DNA of 64,000 nucleotides from Planctomycetota bacterium (GTDB lineage Bacteria > Planctomycetota > Phycisphaerae > UBA1845): contig JAJRPG010000046.1 of NCBI GenBank assembly GCA_024280855.1, positions 1-64,000 on the forward strand, read 5' to 3'. Below the pieces are notes generated by a model. It saw only the letters and a list, made by a program, of their open reading frames with translations. It did no database searches and was not told the DNA's origin. Numbering within the stretch: position 1 is the first letter of the stretch; each line of letters starts with the position of its first letter. The translations under genes were made by a program, and so were the position numbers. Below, one piece after another: positions 53,459 to 62,316 of the stretch.

Positions 53459-54055
53459 TCATGCAGCATGACCTGCGCCGCTTTTGTTCTCCATGTTTAA
53501 CAAATCACACCAAGATATCCTCAGGTTGAACGAACCCTCCATTGGATCAATTTTGCTGACTGACAGCATATAAACTCCGGGCTTGCTGGGTGCGAGGCTT
53601 TTCTCGGGAGTAAATTCATCTCCTCTTGGCGTCCTGATCATTTTTTCAATTTCTGGACTTGTCGCATGAGTCTGCTTAAATAGACCAATCCCAATTTTTA
53701 CGGAACGTCCCCCCCAAGCCCTTTGCTTAACTCCTACAAGTATTGCTTGCCCACGCTCGAATGATACCATGCTCAATTCTTTCCATGATGCATCGTCAAG
53801 CGTTACAAATTCTTTTGACCACTTCCCGGTGAGTATAGCTTCTCCATTGCGAAAGGCTTTGACTATATTGTCAAATGCAAGAACGCCAAGCAATATTAAG
53901 AACGCATGCCAAACAATCATAAACAAAAGTGATGATTCGATAGTCGCCGGCAAATCCCCTGATTTATTCCAAGTAAATGGTACGACGCATATTAAAGTAG
54001 TCACGATAACAATCATAACTACGCACCCAGTGACTTTTTTTGACGGGCGTAACAT
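53459..54055 (-). CDS. Membrane protein, hypothetical
   Basis: Not recognised. Start at 54055 (MLRPSKKVTG) is fixed by AAAGGA with normal spacing; an open frame to 54166 crosses the family-E repeat and is spurious. 198 residues with two helices (about 9-27, CVVMIVIVTTLICVVPF; about 40-65, SLLFMIVWHAFLILLGVLAF), then a soluble domain (FRNGEAILTGKWSKEF; VSFERGQAILVGVKQRAWGG; FNLRISWCDLLNM). The beta-rich end looks like a small periplasmic domain. It lies between the glycosyltransferase and the TldE gene. Confidence 0.6.
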   Translation of the reverse strand: MLRPSKKVTGCVVMIVIVTTLICVVPFTWNKSGDLPATIESSLLFMIVWHAFLILLGVLAFDNIVKAFRNGEAILTGKWSKEFVTLDDASWKELSMVSFERGQAILVGVKQRAWGGRSVKIGIGLFKQTHATSPEIEKMIRTPRGDEFTPEKSLAPSKPGVYMLSVSKIDPMEGSFNLRISWCDLLNMENKSGAGHAA

Positions 54056-54066
54056 CGTAATCATCC
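54056..54066 (-). promoter_or_regulatory. Ribosome binding site deciding the 54055 start
   Basis: GAAAGGATG on the minus strand a few bases before ATG 54055. This argues against the upstream Met codons. Confidence 0.45.
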
Positions 54067-54094
54067 TTTCGTATATATATTCGGGGCTAGCCAA

Positions 54095-54134
54095 GTAGGT
54101 CAGGCTATTGCCTGACGAAACGAAAGTAGGCCAA
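54095..54134 (+). repeat. 40-bp palindromic repeat E, copy 2
   Basis: Same element as at 53298 (37 of 40 identical), lying upstream of the membrane protein gene and downstream of the TldE gene. The first 27 bases are identical in the two copies; the differences cluster near the end. Confidence 0.75.
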
Positions 54135-54191
54135 ATAACGAACCTTGAAAATGTGAATCGAACCAATCGCCATACGCGTTTGATTTGAATC

Positions 54192-55514
54192 CTAAAACTT
54201 AGTCACACTAGACATATGAAAATCCGGTAGGCGCACAGCAGGCAATAACATCTTCGCCCCATTAATAGTAATCCCATGCGTCGGGGCTGTCGCGGCATCG
54301 ACCTGCTTAAAACAACGTAACGGGCTATCATGAAATCGAAAGTTTTTTAATCCCGCGACGATTCGGCCATCTTCCACCAGGAAAGTGCCATCGCGTGTCA
54401 TTCCGGTCAAGGTAATATCAGTGCGATCAACAAAACGAATATACCAAAAATTCGTCACAAGAATGGCTCTATCAGCCTGAGCAATCAAAGAATCCACGCT
54501 ATCAGCCGTTTCGCCTTGAAATGCCAGCACCGACGCACTTGGGCGAGGATTATGCGATACGTTATGCTTGGACGCGGTAAAACGATCGTAGTACAACTGC
54601 TTGAGAACGCCCTTCTCAACCCACGTTTGGTTTCTAGTAGCCATCCCATCTGAAGCGAACGGTGAGCCTAATAAATCAGGATGATCGGGGTTACTAGAAA
54701 GCGTAAGGCGTGGGTCCAACACGAGCGAGTTTAAGTTACCGCTGAAGGGAGAATCACCGCGATGATATCGTTTCGCACTAAGCGACCTGATAAACGGCGA
54801 AAAAATGCCTGCGACCGCAGCCGGTTCAAAAATAACGGGATAATGGCCTGGCGCTAATTCTCTCGGATTACGCGAAGCAAGAGCCTTCATCACCGCAGAC
54901 CGCGTCATGCCCAAGAGATCAATCGAATCCATATCACGATGAGCATTTAGCACCCAACCCGAACTATCCTCCCCCGTAGCTGTCAGCGAAAAACGGGATT
55001 CGGTACTTTCATGAAAACCAAACAAACCTGAAGACGCCGCGACGCCTCTAGCCTGCACATGACGACTCATAATCCCCGCGCCAACCAAACCCTTATCAAC
55101 ACATTGATCGACAACAGGCTTGGTACGTTTAGCTAGGTCCATAGACGTTGCATTCGCAGTTCGCGCGATGCGTGAATTCATAGGCTGATAAGATTGCGGG
55201 CCAAGCGGTGAAAGATATTCAGGATCATCAGGTGCGAGATACGCAATCTGCTCAGCCTGGCGCAAGGCCGAGATTAGTGAAGCATTGTCCAGGCGATTGG
55301 TGCTAGCAGAACCGAACTTTGATCCAAACGCTGCTCGAATCGTCAACTTAGGCCGACGCACAGCTACATGTTGCACCACCTGATTATTCGCAAAACGCAG
55401 CGTGGTATCGTCAGAATCGTTAAGCGAAACAAACACATCGTCCGCCCGCGATGAGCTTATGATGACCTCACTCATGCGCCGAAAATCTTTCTCTAAGATA
55501 AGATCAGCAGCCAT
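54192..55514 (-). CDS. TldE/PmbA-like protein (TldD partner)
   Basis: 440 residues resembling PmbA/TldE: ANNQVVQHVAVRRPKLTIRAAFG at the N-terminus and, late, PGHYPVIFEPAAVAGIFSPFI and a GMATRNQTWVEKGVLKQLYYDRF core. TldE lacks the HExxxH zinc motif, as here, and supports TldD. Known pairs process peptides such as microcin B17 and CcdA. No export signal is evident, unlike the TldD gene upstream. ATG 55475 (MSEVIISSSR) may be the start. Follows TldD by 54 bp. Confidence 0.82.
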   Translation of the reverse strand: MAADLILEKDFRRMSEVIISSSRADDVFVSLNDSDDTTLRFANNQVVQHVAVRRPKLTIRAAFGSKFGSASTNRLDNASLISALRQAEQIAYLAPDDPEYLSPLGPQSYQPMNSRIARTANATSMDLAKRTKPVVDQCVDKGLVGAGIMSRHVQARGVAASSGLFGFHESTESRFSLTATGEDSSGWVLNAHRDMDSIDLLGMTRSAVMKALASRNPRELAPGHYPVIFEPAAVAGIFSPFIRSLSAKRYHRGDSPFSGNLNSLVLDPRLTLSSNPDHPDLLGSPFASDGMATRNQTWVEKGVLKQLYYDRFTASKHNVSHNPRPSASVLAFQGETADSVDSLIAQADRAILVTNFWYIRFVDRTDITLTGMTRDGTFLVEDGRIVAGLKNFRFHDSPLRCFKQVDAATAPTHGITINGAKMLLPAVRLPDFHMSSVTKF

Positions 55515-55568
55515 AATCGATTCTCAACAAGTTGAAAAAAATCCAAAAAAACCACAGGGCAATAAATC

Positions 55569-57161
55569 TTATGCCTTGGGGTCGATCACATTTATCTGCC
55601 TAAAACGAGCAGGGCTAGCCGCGTGCGTCATCCAACCAGATTGGCCTGGCTGACCTTTACCACAGGTAATAAAGCCATATTCACGCCAGGTATCACGATT
55701 GCCCACACCATCACAGCTATTCCAAAACTCAGGCGTGATGCCGTTATACACCACGTTTTTCAACATTCGGCCACGCTTGCCGTTTTTAATTTCCCAAAAA
55801 GCATCGCCGCCAAATTGAAAATTATAACGCTTCTGATCTATACTAAAGCTACCGCGACCTTCGATGTAAATGCCATCTTTCACTTCGCCTATCAACGAAT
55901 CCAGTGACTCGTTTCCAGGCTCAAGACCGACGTTGGCTATCCGCACGATGGGCACACTCGCCCAGCTATCCGCGCGGCAGGAACCACGAGAACGCTTGTC
56001 ACCAATCGCACTAGCCACCTCACGGCTCGTCGAATATCCGCGAAAAATACCACGCTCGACAATTGGCCATCGCTGCCCAGCTACGCCATCGTCATCGTAG
56101 CCCGTGGTAGCCATGTGCCCCTGACGGGTGTTGTCTGCGATCAAATTGACGTGCCGACTACCATATTGAAAATGCCCTAGCTTTTCCGGAGTGAGAAAAC
56201 TCGTGCCCGCATAGTTGGCTTCATAACCCCGCGCACGATCCAATTCGCTAGGATGGCCACAACTTTCGTGAATAGTTAAGGCGAGATGCGCGGGGTCCAA
56301 TACCAAATCATACTTACCCGGCGCGGGCTGCGTCGCATGAACTTTTTCGATAGCCTCCTCCGCAATGCGGTCGGCGTGCGACACCATGTCATGTTGTAAA
56401 ATATGCTCATAGCCAGTGCGGTAGAAAGGCACGATATAATTTCGTGATTGAAAGTCGTCCTCCCCCTTAGCCGTCGCACCAAAACTTCCGCCAACCGCGA
56501 GCAAATCAAAATTGAGCTTGGTTCCTTCCGTAGAGGCGAAAAACTTCACGTCCCGCTGCATCCAGAGGAAGCCGTCGGTACGAATAATGCCTTTACGTTT
56601 ATGCAGAACATCACTCACACGCAGCAGTAGCTCAGCTTTGTCCTCCAGCGAAACCTCAAAAGGATCGATACGTCGATGTGTCACGACCTTGTCAACATGA
56701 ATCGGCTCATCCGCAAGTTTAACCGGAGACTTCATCAACAAATGAGAGGCCCGCGCGACTTCGACAGCCTTAGCTGCTGTGCGCTCAACCTCTTCTTGAG
56801 AAAATACGGAAGAAGCTGCAAAACCCCAAGCGCCTTTGTAGAGCGCACGAATTCCATAGCCACTATCAAATCGCTCACGAATACCAGAGATGCGGCGGTC
56901 TTCCGCTCGCAATGATTGATTGCGAGATTCCATCAAACGAATATCGCCATATCCGCATCCGCCCCGTTTAATTTTTTCTAAGGCAAGAGAAGCCATCGCC
57001 GACCAATGACGATGGTCCTCGGCTGTACCAGACTTGTGATGCCCGGTCGTCATAAAATTTTCACCCGATGAAAGCGAACAACCTCCCAAACAAACGGCGG
57101 CTGTCGTTCCCGCAGCGGATATAATAAAATCTCGTCTATTAGGTATATGTGACGTGCCCAT
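55569..57161 (-). CDS. TldD metallopeptidase with a Tat/lipoprotein signal
   Basis: 530-residue TldD family protease. The zinc site HExxxH is present in LTIHESCGHPSELDRARGYEA (H274-E275 and H279 as counted by eye), with further conserved TGYDDDGVAGQRWPIVERG and GSCRADSWASVPIVRIANV. The N-terminus NRRDFIISAAGTTAAVCLGGC has a twin-arginine motif and a lipobox-like LGGC, unusual for a family that is normally cytosolic. It may be exported as a lipoprotein. Its partner TldE, 54 bp on, lacks a signal. Confidence 0.85.
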   Translation of the reverse strand: MGTSHIPNRRDFIISAAGTTAAVCLGGCSLSSGENFMTTGHHKSGTAEDHRHWSAMASLALEKIKRGGCGYGDIRLMESRNQSLRAEDRRISGIRERFDSGYGIRALYKGAWGFAASSVFSQEEVERTAAKAVEVARASHLLMKSPVKLADEPIHVDKVVTHRRIDPFEVSLEDKAELLLRVSDVLHKRKGIIRTDGFLWMQRDVKFFASTEGTKLNFDLLAVGGSFGATAKGEDDFQSRNYIVPFYRTGYEHILQHDMVSHADRIAEEAIEKVHATQPAPGKYDLVLDPAHLALTIHESCGHPSELDRARGYEANYAGTSFLTPEKLGHFQYGSRHVNLIADNTRQGHMATTGYDDDGVAGQRWPIVERGIFRGYSTSREVASAIGDKRSRGSCRADSWASVPIVRIANVGLEPGNESLDSLIGEVKDGIYIEGRGSFSIDQKRYNFQFGGDAFWEIKNGKRGRMLKNVVYNGITPEFWNSCDGVGNRDTWREYGFITCGKGQPGQSGWMTHAASPARFRQINVIDPKA

Positions 57162-57244
57162 AAAAGTTCCTCGCTTGCCCGGCAGAAACCAACAGAGCGA
57201 GGCTAACCTATTTCACCATGCATGTCGATAGGTGATGAGCCTTC

Positions 57245-59251
57245 TTACGGACAACTTGGCACACAAGTACCCGTCAAACAATTTACAACGTCAAAACCAA
57301 AGGGCATGCCTGCGAAACCACGCACGGCTCGCAAGATATCGTTACTGGCAATGATAGTATTTGGTACTTTTCCGTCAGTATCCACACGAGCAAGCAGTGG
57401 TGGACCAATGAGATTGGCAAACTTTTGTACGACAGCAACAATATCATTAGCTGACACTAAACCATCAGCTTCTGTCCATTCGCTATTCACCAATGAACCA
57501 ACCGTATCTCCATAGTGACGACTCGCAGAAAATTGAGGCACAGTGGTCAACACAGAAAGTGGTAATGAAAACGATACATCATCCTGCGTGGCATCAACCA
57601 TATATTCATTTCCGGGCACAATTTCGCAGCCAGTCACATGAATCACCTCTCGTGACCATACACAAAAGTCTGGCGTCTGAATCAGTGCGCTAATGATCCC
57701 ATCCAATCCATGATCAGTAACCGCGCAACTTACATACCACGGCGTAGCGGCCCCGACGCGATTCACGCGCAGGGCCAATGGCACTGTCGCCAGAGTCGCC
57801 GGCATAAAAGAAATGTATTTCTCCTTCGCAAAACCAGCCTCGCCAGACGCAGGCGCAACATCCAACAAAACCGGAGTAGCACAATCCACCCCGCTCCAGC
57901 CAGGATCACAAGAACAAGTCGCCGTCGTACCCGGCACACAAACACCATTCACACAGGCCGGCGCACAATTTGTCTGACAGGCATTCGGCGCTCCATCTGC
58001 AATGATGCGAAATACCTCACCGCCAATATCACAAATATACATTTCGCCAAATGCGTCTACACCGAACGAAGAGATTAAACCAATCGTTGCCCCCGACGGC
58101 GCCAACTCTGCGGTACGATCCTGAAAGTCCGTCACTACGCCGCCAACAACTTGAAAACTCCAAATGATAGCACTACAAAAATCGGCAAAGAAATAAGTCC
58201 CGCCAAGATCAGCAATACCACAGCCTCGATAAACCTCGCCGCCCGTTATTGAACAACCAAAGGCGTGCGAGTATTCATGGATAGGGTCTAAAAGCATAGC
58301 CGTATCACAACCAGTCGTCGTCCCAGAAGCAAAATCATTCGCCCCCTCCCGACAACGCCAGCCCCAATTCTCTCCGCCCGTGCTACTCGCTAATTGAAAG
58401 TCAATTTCTTCCCAGGCGTTTTGCCCGACATCCGCAATAAACAAATCGCCGGTTTCCCGATCAAACGCATTTCGCCAGGGGTTACGCAAGCCATACGCCC
58501 AAATCTCATCGTCACCCGTCACACCGACAAACGGATTACTCGCTGGAATGCCATACATACCGTTAGACGAATTGTTCCCGTCAACATCGATACGCAGCAT
58601 TTTGCCCAACAGGTTATTCGTAATGTCCTGACTGTTACCAGTGTCAGGCGTGTGTCCCGCGCCTACATCATTAAAATTACCGCCATCACCTGTTCCGATG
58701 TACATAAATCCATCCACAGGACTAAAGCCAAGCCAGCCACCATTATGGTTTGTTTGAGGCTGCGAGATCATAAACAAATTAACTTCTGAATTGCTGTCAG
58801 CTATATCCGGATTGCCAACCGAAACCTGAAAGCGGGAAACGTTTGTATCGCCGTTTAGGCCCGAATAGTTCACATAGAAAAAACCATTGTTCGCATAATC
58901 CGGATGAAACGCCAACCCCAACAACCCGCGCTCATTAGCTAGGCTATTGACGCGAGAGACAATATCGAGAAACGGCGTGCCAACCAGCACAGGCGGGTTT
59001 TGCGAAATATCTAAAATACGAATCCGCCCAGGCTGCTCAATAATAAACACCCGGCCAAAATCGCCCGGAGCGTGAGTCACAAAAATAGGATTGACAAGAC
59101 CATCTGCCACAGCGACAACAACCTCAGTCGTCAACGGCTGCGGAATTCCCGCGCGAACCTTGACCGCACAACACGACAAGAACAAAAACGAAACTATAAC
59201 TAACCGAAATCGAATATTAAACACCGTCATTACTCCTGACAAATAAGACAT
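57245..59251 (-). CDS. PQQ-type sugar dehydrogenase with EGF-like and dockerin-like ends
   Basis: 668-residue secreted protein. Seen: signal peptide (RLVIVSFLFLSCCAVKVRAG), a glucose/sorbosone dehydrogenase beta-propeller (about 38-430; GRVFIIEQPGRIRI, DYANNGFFYVNYSG, GDGGNFNDVGAG, WAYGLRNPWRNAFDRETGD), an EGF-like Cys-rich segment (CAPACVNGVCVPGTTATCSC, about 455-480), and two dockerin-like repeats (SANDIVAVVQKFANL; SNDILRAVRGFAGMPFGF). The repeats lack full calcium loops. Typical of planctomycete secreted enzymes. ATG 59230 is an alternative start. Confidence 0.85.
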   Translation of the reverse strand: MSYLSGVMTVFNIRFRLVIVSFLFLSCCAVKVRAGIPQPLTTEVVVAVADGLVNPIFVTHAPGDFGRVFIIEQPGRIRILDISQNPPVLVGTPFLDIVSRVNSLANERGLLGLAFHPDYANNGFFYVNYSGLNGDTNVSRFQVSVGNPDIADSNSEVNLFMISQPQTNHNGGWLGFSPVDGFMYIGTGDGGNFNDVGAGHTPDTGNSQDITNNLLGKMLRIDVDGNNSSNGMYGIPASNPFVGVTGDDEIWAYGLRNPWRNAFDRETGDLFIADVGQNAWEEIDFQLASSTGGENWGWRCREGANDFASGTTTGCDTAMLLDPIHEYSHAFGCSITGGEVYRGCGIADLGGTYFFADFCSAIIWSFQVVGGVVTDFQDRTAELAPSGATIGLISSFGVDAFGEMYICDIGGEVFRIIADGAPNACQTNCAPACVNGVCVPGTTATCSCDPGWSGVDCATPVLLDVAPASGEAGFAKEKYISFMPATLATVPLALRVNRVGAATPWYVSCAVTDHGLDGIISALIQTPDFCVWSREVIHVTGCEIVPGNEYMVDATQDDVSFSLPLSVLTTVPQFSASRHYGDTVGSLVNSEWTEADGLVSANDIVAVVQKFANLIGPPLLARVDTDGKVPNTIIASNDILRAVRGFAGMPFGFDVVNCLTGTCVPSCP

Positions 59252-59367
59252 GGCTTGCTTCTATCCCACACCTTTTCGGATCGTCACACATTGTATCAAC
59301 TCAAACGGTTCGTATCCAAAACAAAATGGCCGATAATATGATATTTTTTTCGCGATAATCGCGCCTG

Positions 59368-60144
59368 CTAGCCCAATACATCCGTCATGGCGTACCAACT
59401 TGGCGATTTCCCAGCAATCCAAGACGCAGCCCGAAGCGCCCCCACCGCGAAAGTATGCCTCGAATGCACCTCATGACACAGCGTAAGGGTCTCCCCACAA
59501 CCGCTAAATTGAATCTCATGCCTACCTATTACGTCCCCCATACGCACGGCATGAATCCCGATTTGACCGCGAGGCCTAGCCCCGGTCTGCCCTTTTCGAC
59601 CATACACCACATCACGGTCGTCCACACCTTCTTTAGATAACGCATCTCGCAAAGCTAGCGCCGTCCCGCTTGGCGCATCCACTTTATTTCTGTGATGCGT
59701 CTCGACAATTTCTATATCGTACTCGTCCCCCAGTACCTCACGAAGCTTACCAATCATCCCCAACAACGCCGCGACCCCCGTACTGCAATTGGGTGCTTTT
59801 ACGATTGGAATTTCCTGCGAAGCATCTCGAAGCTTAGCCAACTGAGACTCATCATGCCCCGTCGCGCCGATCACCATGGCGATGCCACGTTCACGACACA
59901 CATCAAGCCAGGCCATCGTGCCACTGGCATTTGAAAAATCTATCAGTACATCACAGTCGCCAGTCAACGCCGAAGTGATAGCTACGTCTTGTGAACCCAC
60001 GCGAAGATGTTGGCCACAGTTCGCATCTTCATTTGTCGATAGCGCCGCGACGACTTGGAACCGTTCATCTGCAAGCGCAGCCTCTAGTGTCACCCGCCCG
60101 ACACGCCCCGTCGCACCCGCGATAGCCAATTTTAATTTTGCCAT
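59368..60144 (-). CDS. dapB: 4-hydroxy-tetrahydrodipicolinate reductase
   Basis: NAD(P)H-dependent step of lysine and diaminopimelate synthesis. Seen: KLAIAGATGRVGRVTL (nucleotide-binding loop), IDFSNASG, VIGATGHDE, APNCSTGVA, ETHHRNKVDAPSGTALALRDAL and HAVRMGDVIGRHEIQF. The 258-residue length fits. Starts 32 bp after the thrC stop and on the same strand, giving an aspartate-family pair: lysine/peptidoglycan branch and threonine branch. Confidence 0.95.
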   Translation of the reverse strand: MAKLKLAIAGATGRVGRVTLEAALADERFQVVAALSTNEDANCGQHLRVGSQDVAITSALTGDCDVLIDFSNASGTMAWLDVCRERGIAMVIGATGHDESQLAKLRDASQEIPIVKAPNCSTGVAALLGMIGKLREVLGDEYDIEIVETHHRNKVDAPSGTALALRDALSKEGVDDRDVVYGRKGQTGARPRGQIGIHAVRMGDVIGRHEIQFSGCGETLTLCHEVHSRHTFAVGALRAASWIAGKSPSWYAMTDVLG

Positions 60145-60176
60145 AACAACCGTCCTTGCGCCTGCCTCGACGCGGA

Positions 60177-61565
60177 CTACTCAGTCAATGCGTTTTTCAA
60201 AGACGCCAAATCAGCCTTTATTTTTATTGGCGGGTTTGCATAGCTGTTACTATGCTCCGTCGTGCCGGACGACGAATGATAACTCACTGTTACGCCAGAA
60301 TCTTTTAACCCATGCCCCGTGAGAATACACACGACGCGTTCATCTGGCGAAATAACTTTCTCCTGCAGCAGTAACTTCAAACCAGCGACCGACGCCCCAC
60401 TTGCAGGCTCGCATCCAAATCCATAACGACCCACCAAAGCTTTGCCGTCGAGAATTTCGTCGTCGTCAACCTGGCGGACCAAACCGTTCATCGCCTCCAA
60501 ACTACGCAGCGCCTTTGGCAAATTAACCGGATGACCAATCTCAATCGCACTAGCTACCGTATCAGCGACGACGCCATTTTTATCCATCTCATCATAATAT
60601 GTCTCGACCTTAGCACCATCGTAATTCCCGTCGTTATATCGCAAGCCACGTTGTTCAAATAATTCGTAAAGCGTATTAGCCCCTTGGGCATTGATAACCG
60701 CTAATCGGGGCAAACGATCAATCAACCCCAACTCGCGTAGCTCTACAAAAGCCTTCCCGAACGCACTGGTATTACCGAGATTCCCGCCCGGAACAACAAT
60801 CCAATCGGGCACTTCCCATCGCATGGCTTCCAAAACGCGATACATAATCGTCTTTTGACCTTCAAGACGAAACGGGTTTAGGGAGTTCATCAAATATAGA
60901 TTCAAAGCCTCTGCGTGTTCTTTTACTAATCGCATGCACACGTCAAAATCGCCATCAATCTGCAAAGTTTTCGCGCCATAGTCTAGCGCCTGCGACAGCT
61001 TGCCCATCGCAATACGATTTCCCCCGACTAAAACAATCGCCTCCATCGCCTGACCAGAAGCCGTCTTAGTCTGGTTCGCAAATAGCGCCAGCGCCGCGCT
61101 CGTATTCCCCGTAGACGCACAGGCTACGCGCTGTCGGTTCAATAATCGCGCCATCGTGAACGCCGCAGCCATCCCGTTATCTTTGAAGCTTCCGCTAGGA
61201 TTAAACCCCTCATATTGAAGATGCAATCGCCCGCAGCCCATACCCAACTCTTGGCCTAGATCATCCGCAACTTGCAACACCGTCCGCCCTTCGCCAATCG
61301 TCACCAGGTCTGCAGGACGAGCAAAAGGAAGCAGCTCACGAAACCGCCACACACCGCTATAATCTAATCGCGACTGGTCAGACTTCTGAGAAAAGTTTCG
61401 ACGTGAATCAAAAAAAGCTAACGACTTTGGCACTTCGCATTGCGACCAGTCATATCGCACATCCAACAGCGAGCCACACTGCGCACATTCAAAGCGCACC
61501 TCATCAATATCATGAGTGTTCCCGCAGGATGGCGAAATACATTGCAAATAAGCCGGCGAAGTCAT
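60177..61565 (-). CDS. thrC: Threonine synthase with N-terminal zinc ribbon
   Basis: PLP enzyme converting O-phosphohomoserine to threonine. Seen: a zinc-ribbon-like start CISPSCG...FECAQCG, then FNPSGSFKDNG (PLP Lys), ACASTGNTSAALALF, and PGGNLGNTSAFGKAF. The start at 61565 (MTSPAYLQC) is chosen; a frame to 61652 would include repeat sequence. The 463-residue length fits the long zinc-ribbon form. It is 32 bp from dapB. Confidence 0.93.
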   Translation of the reverse strand: MTSPAYLQCISPSCGNTHDIDEVRFECAQCGSLLDVRYDWSQCEVPKSLAFFDSRRNFSQKSDQSRLDYSGVWRFRELLPFARPADLVTIGEGRTVLQVADDLGQELGMGCGRLHLQYEGFNPSGSFKDNGMAAAFTMARLLNRQRVACASTGNTSAALALFANQTKTASGQAMEAIVLVGGNRIAMGKLSQALDYGAKTLQIDGDFDVCMRLVKEHAEALNLYLMNSLNPFRLEGQKTIMYRVLEAMRWEVPDWIVVPGGNLGNTSAFGKAFVELRELGLIDRLPRLAVINAQGANTLYELFEQRGLRYNDGNYDGAKVETYYDEMDKNGVVADTVASAIEIGHPVNLPKALRSLEAMNGLVRQVDDDEILDGKALVGRYGFGCEPASGASVAGLKLLLQEKVISPDERVVCILTGHGLKDSGVTVSYHSSSGTTEHSNSYANPPIKIKADLASLKNALTE

Positions 61566-61647
61566 AGACAACATCTTCGGCGAAACCCAGTAAACAGGCA
61601 ACGCCACCATCCCCGCATCACCATACACCATTCCCACGCCAACTACC

Positions 61648-61727
61648 GTCATTCACACGAAGGTGGGAATCCAGTCTTCGCACGATATTACCCTCGCCCT
61701 AGATTCCTGCCTGCGCGGGAATGACAA
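61648..61727. repeat. REPIN-like palindromic repeat (copy 2)
   Basis: Same organisation as 2045-2123: left arm GTCATTCACACGAAGGTGGG then AATCCAG-TCTTCG, right arm CTAGATTCCTGCCTGCGCGG then GAATGACAA. It has more changes in the left arm. Confidence 0.65.
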
Positions 61728-61738
61728 AACGCTGGCCG

Positions 61739-61778
61739 GGTGCCCCATTCTTTGCCTACCGGCAAAGGGTGGGGGAAG
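61739..61778 (+). repeat. Hairpin repeat B, copy 3
   Basis: GGTGCCCCATTCTTTGCC, loop TACC, GGCAAAGGGTGGGGGAAG. The central stem differs from the other copies, but stays paired. It lies between thrC and the zinc-ribbon membrane genes. Confidence 0.75.
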
Positions 61779-61964
61779 GACGATCGCAATCAATTGGCAG
61801 TATCAATCAACCGTTCAGCCTTCATCATGATCAACCGTGCGTTTATCTATGTTATTAGCTATAGTACTACATTGATCATAGACTCCCCTAGGTCCAAAAC
61901 GAATGACACAGACCACCCCAGCAACCAGCCGAAGCGATTGAAATTGCAGTCGTGTAGGCATACA

Positions 61965-62315
61965 TTACGCCGCTTTATCATCTTGCCCACAGTCAGAGTG
62001 TTTGCTGACGGCCAGGTAATTTAGAGGAAGCCCGCAATTCAAACATTTCCAACTAAATACATTACCGTATAAGCCTCGTAGAAAGAAAAAATTGTTGCAG
62101 CTGGGACATATAGATAATGAATGAATCAGCCACGTGAAACCAGAACCTATGAACCAACAAGTTCCTAGAATCGGAAAAATAGTAATTAAAGCAGAATGTT
62201 CGAAGAGAAAGGCAAATGCGCCGATACATGCAAAAGCAATCGGAACACCAGCGAAACTAAGTAAACGACGTCTTCGAATAATTCTTAGCTTTGCTATTAA
62301 CATCTTGTCACACAT
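61965..62315 (-). CDS. Membrane protein with zinc-ribbon-like Cys pairs
   Basis: Hypothetical, 116 residues from the start at 62315 (MCDKMLIAK), which begins one base after the upstream gene's stop (GCG TAA C ATG). Two helices (about 17-35, 40-62), then CPSCNNFFFLRG and WKCLNCGLPL, two C-x2-C pairs that could bind zinc. The tail is HSDCGQDDKAA. Translational coupling suggests partnership with the upstream gene. A longer frame to 62363 overlaps that gene. Confidence 0.6.
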   Translation of the reverse strand: MCDKMLIAKLRIIRRRRLLSFAGVPIAFACIGAFAFLFEHSALITIFPILGTCWFIGSGFTWLIHSLSICPSCNNFFFLRGLYGNVFSWKCLNCGLPLNYLAVSKHSDCGQDDKAA

Positions 62316-62316
62316 G

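Noticed and set aside
59338-59362. Hairpin CGCGATAATCGCG with seven T beside dapB
   Set aside because: The T-run lies on the 5' side of the hairpin on the plus strand, so the minus-strand dapB transcript would end in A, not U. It is not a usable terminator.
61740-62024. Plus-strand ORF of 94 codons
   Set aside because: It starts in repeat B copy 3, crosses an AT-rich gap and enters the zinc-ribbon gene antisense, with no domain or RBS.
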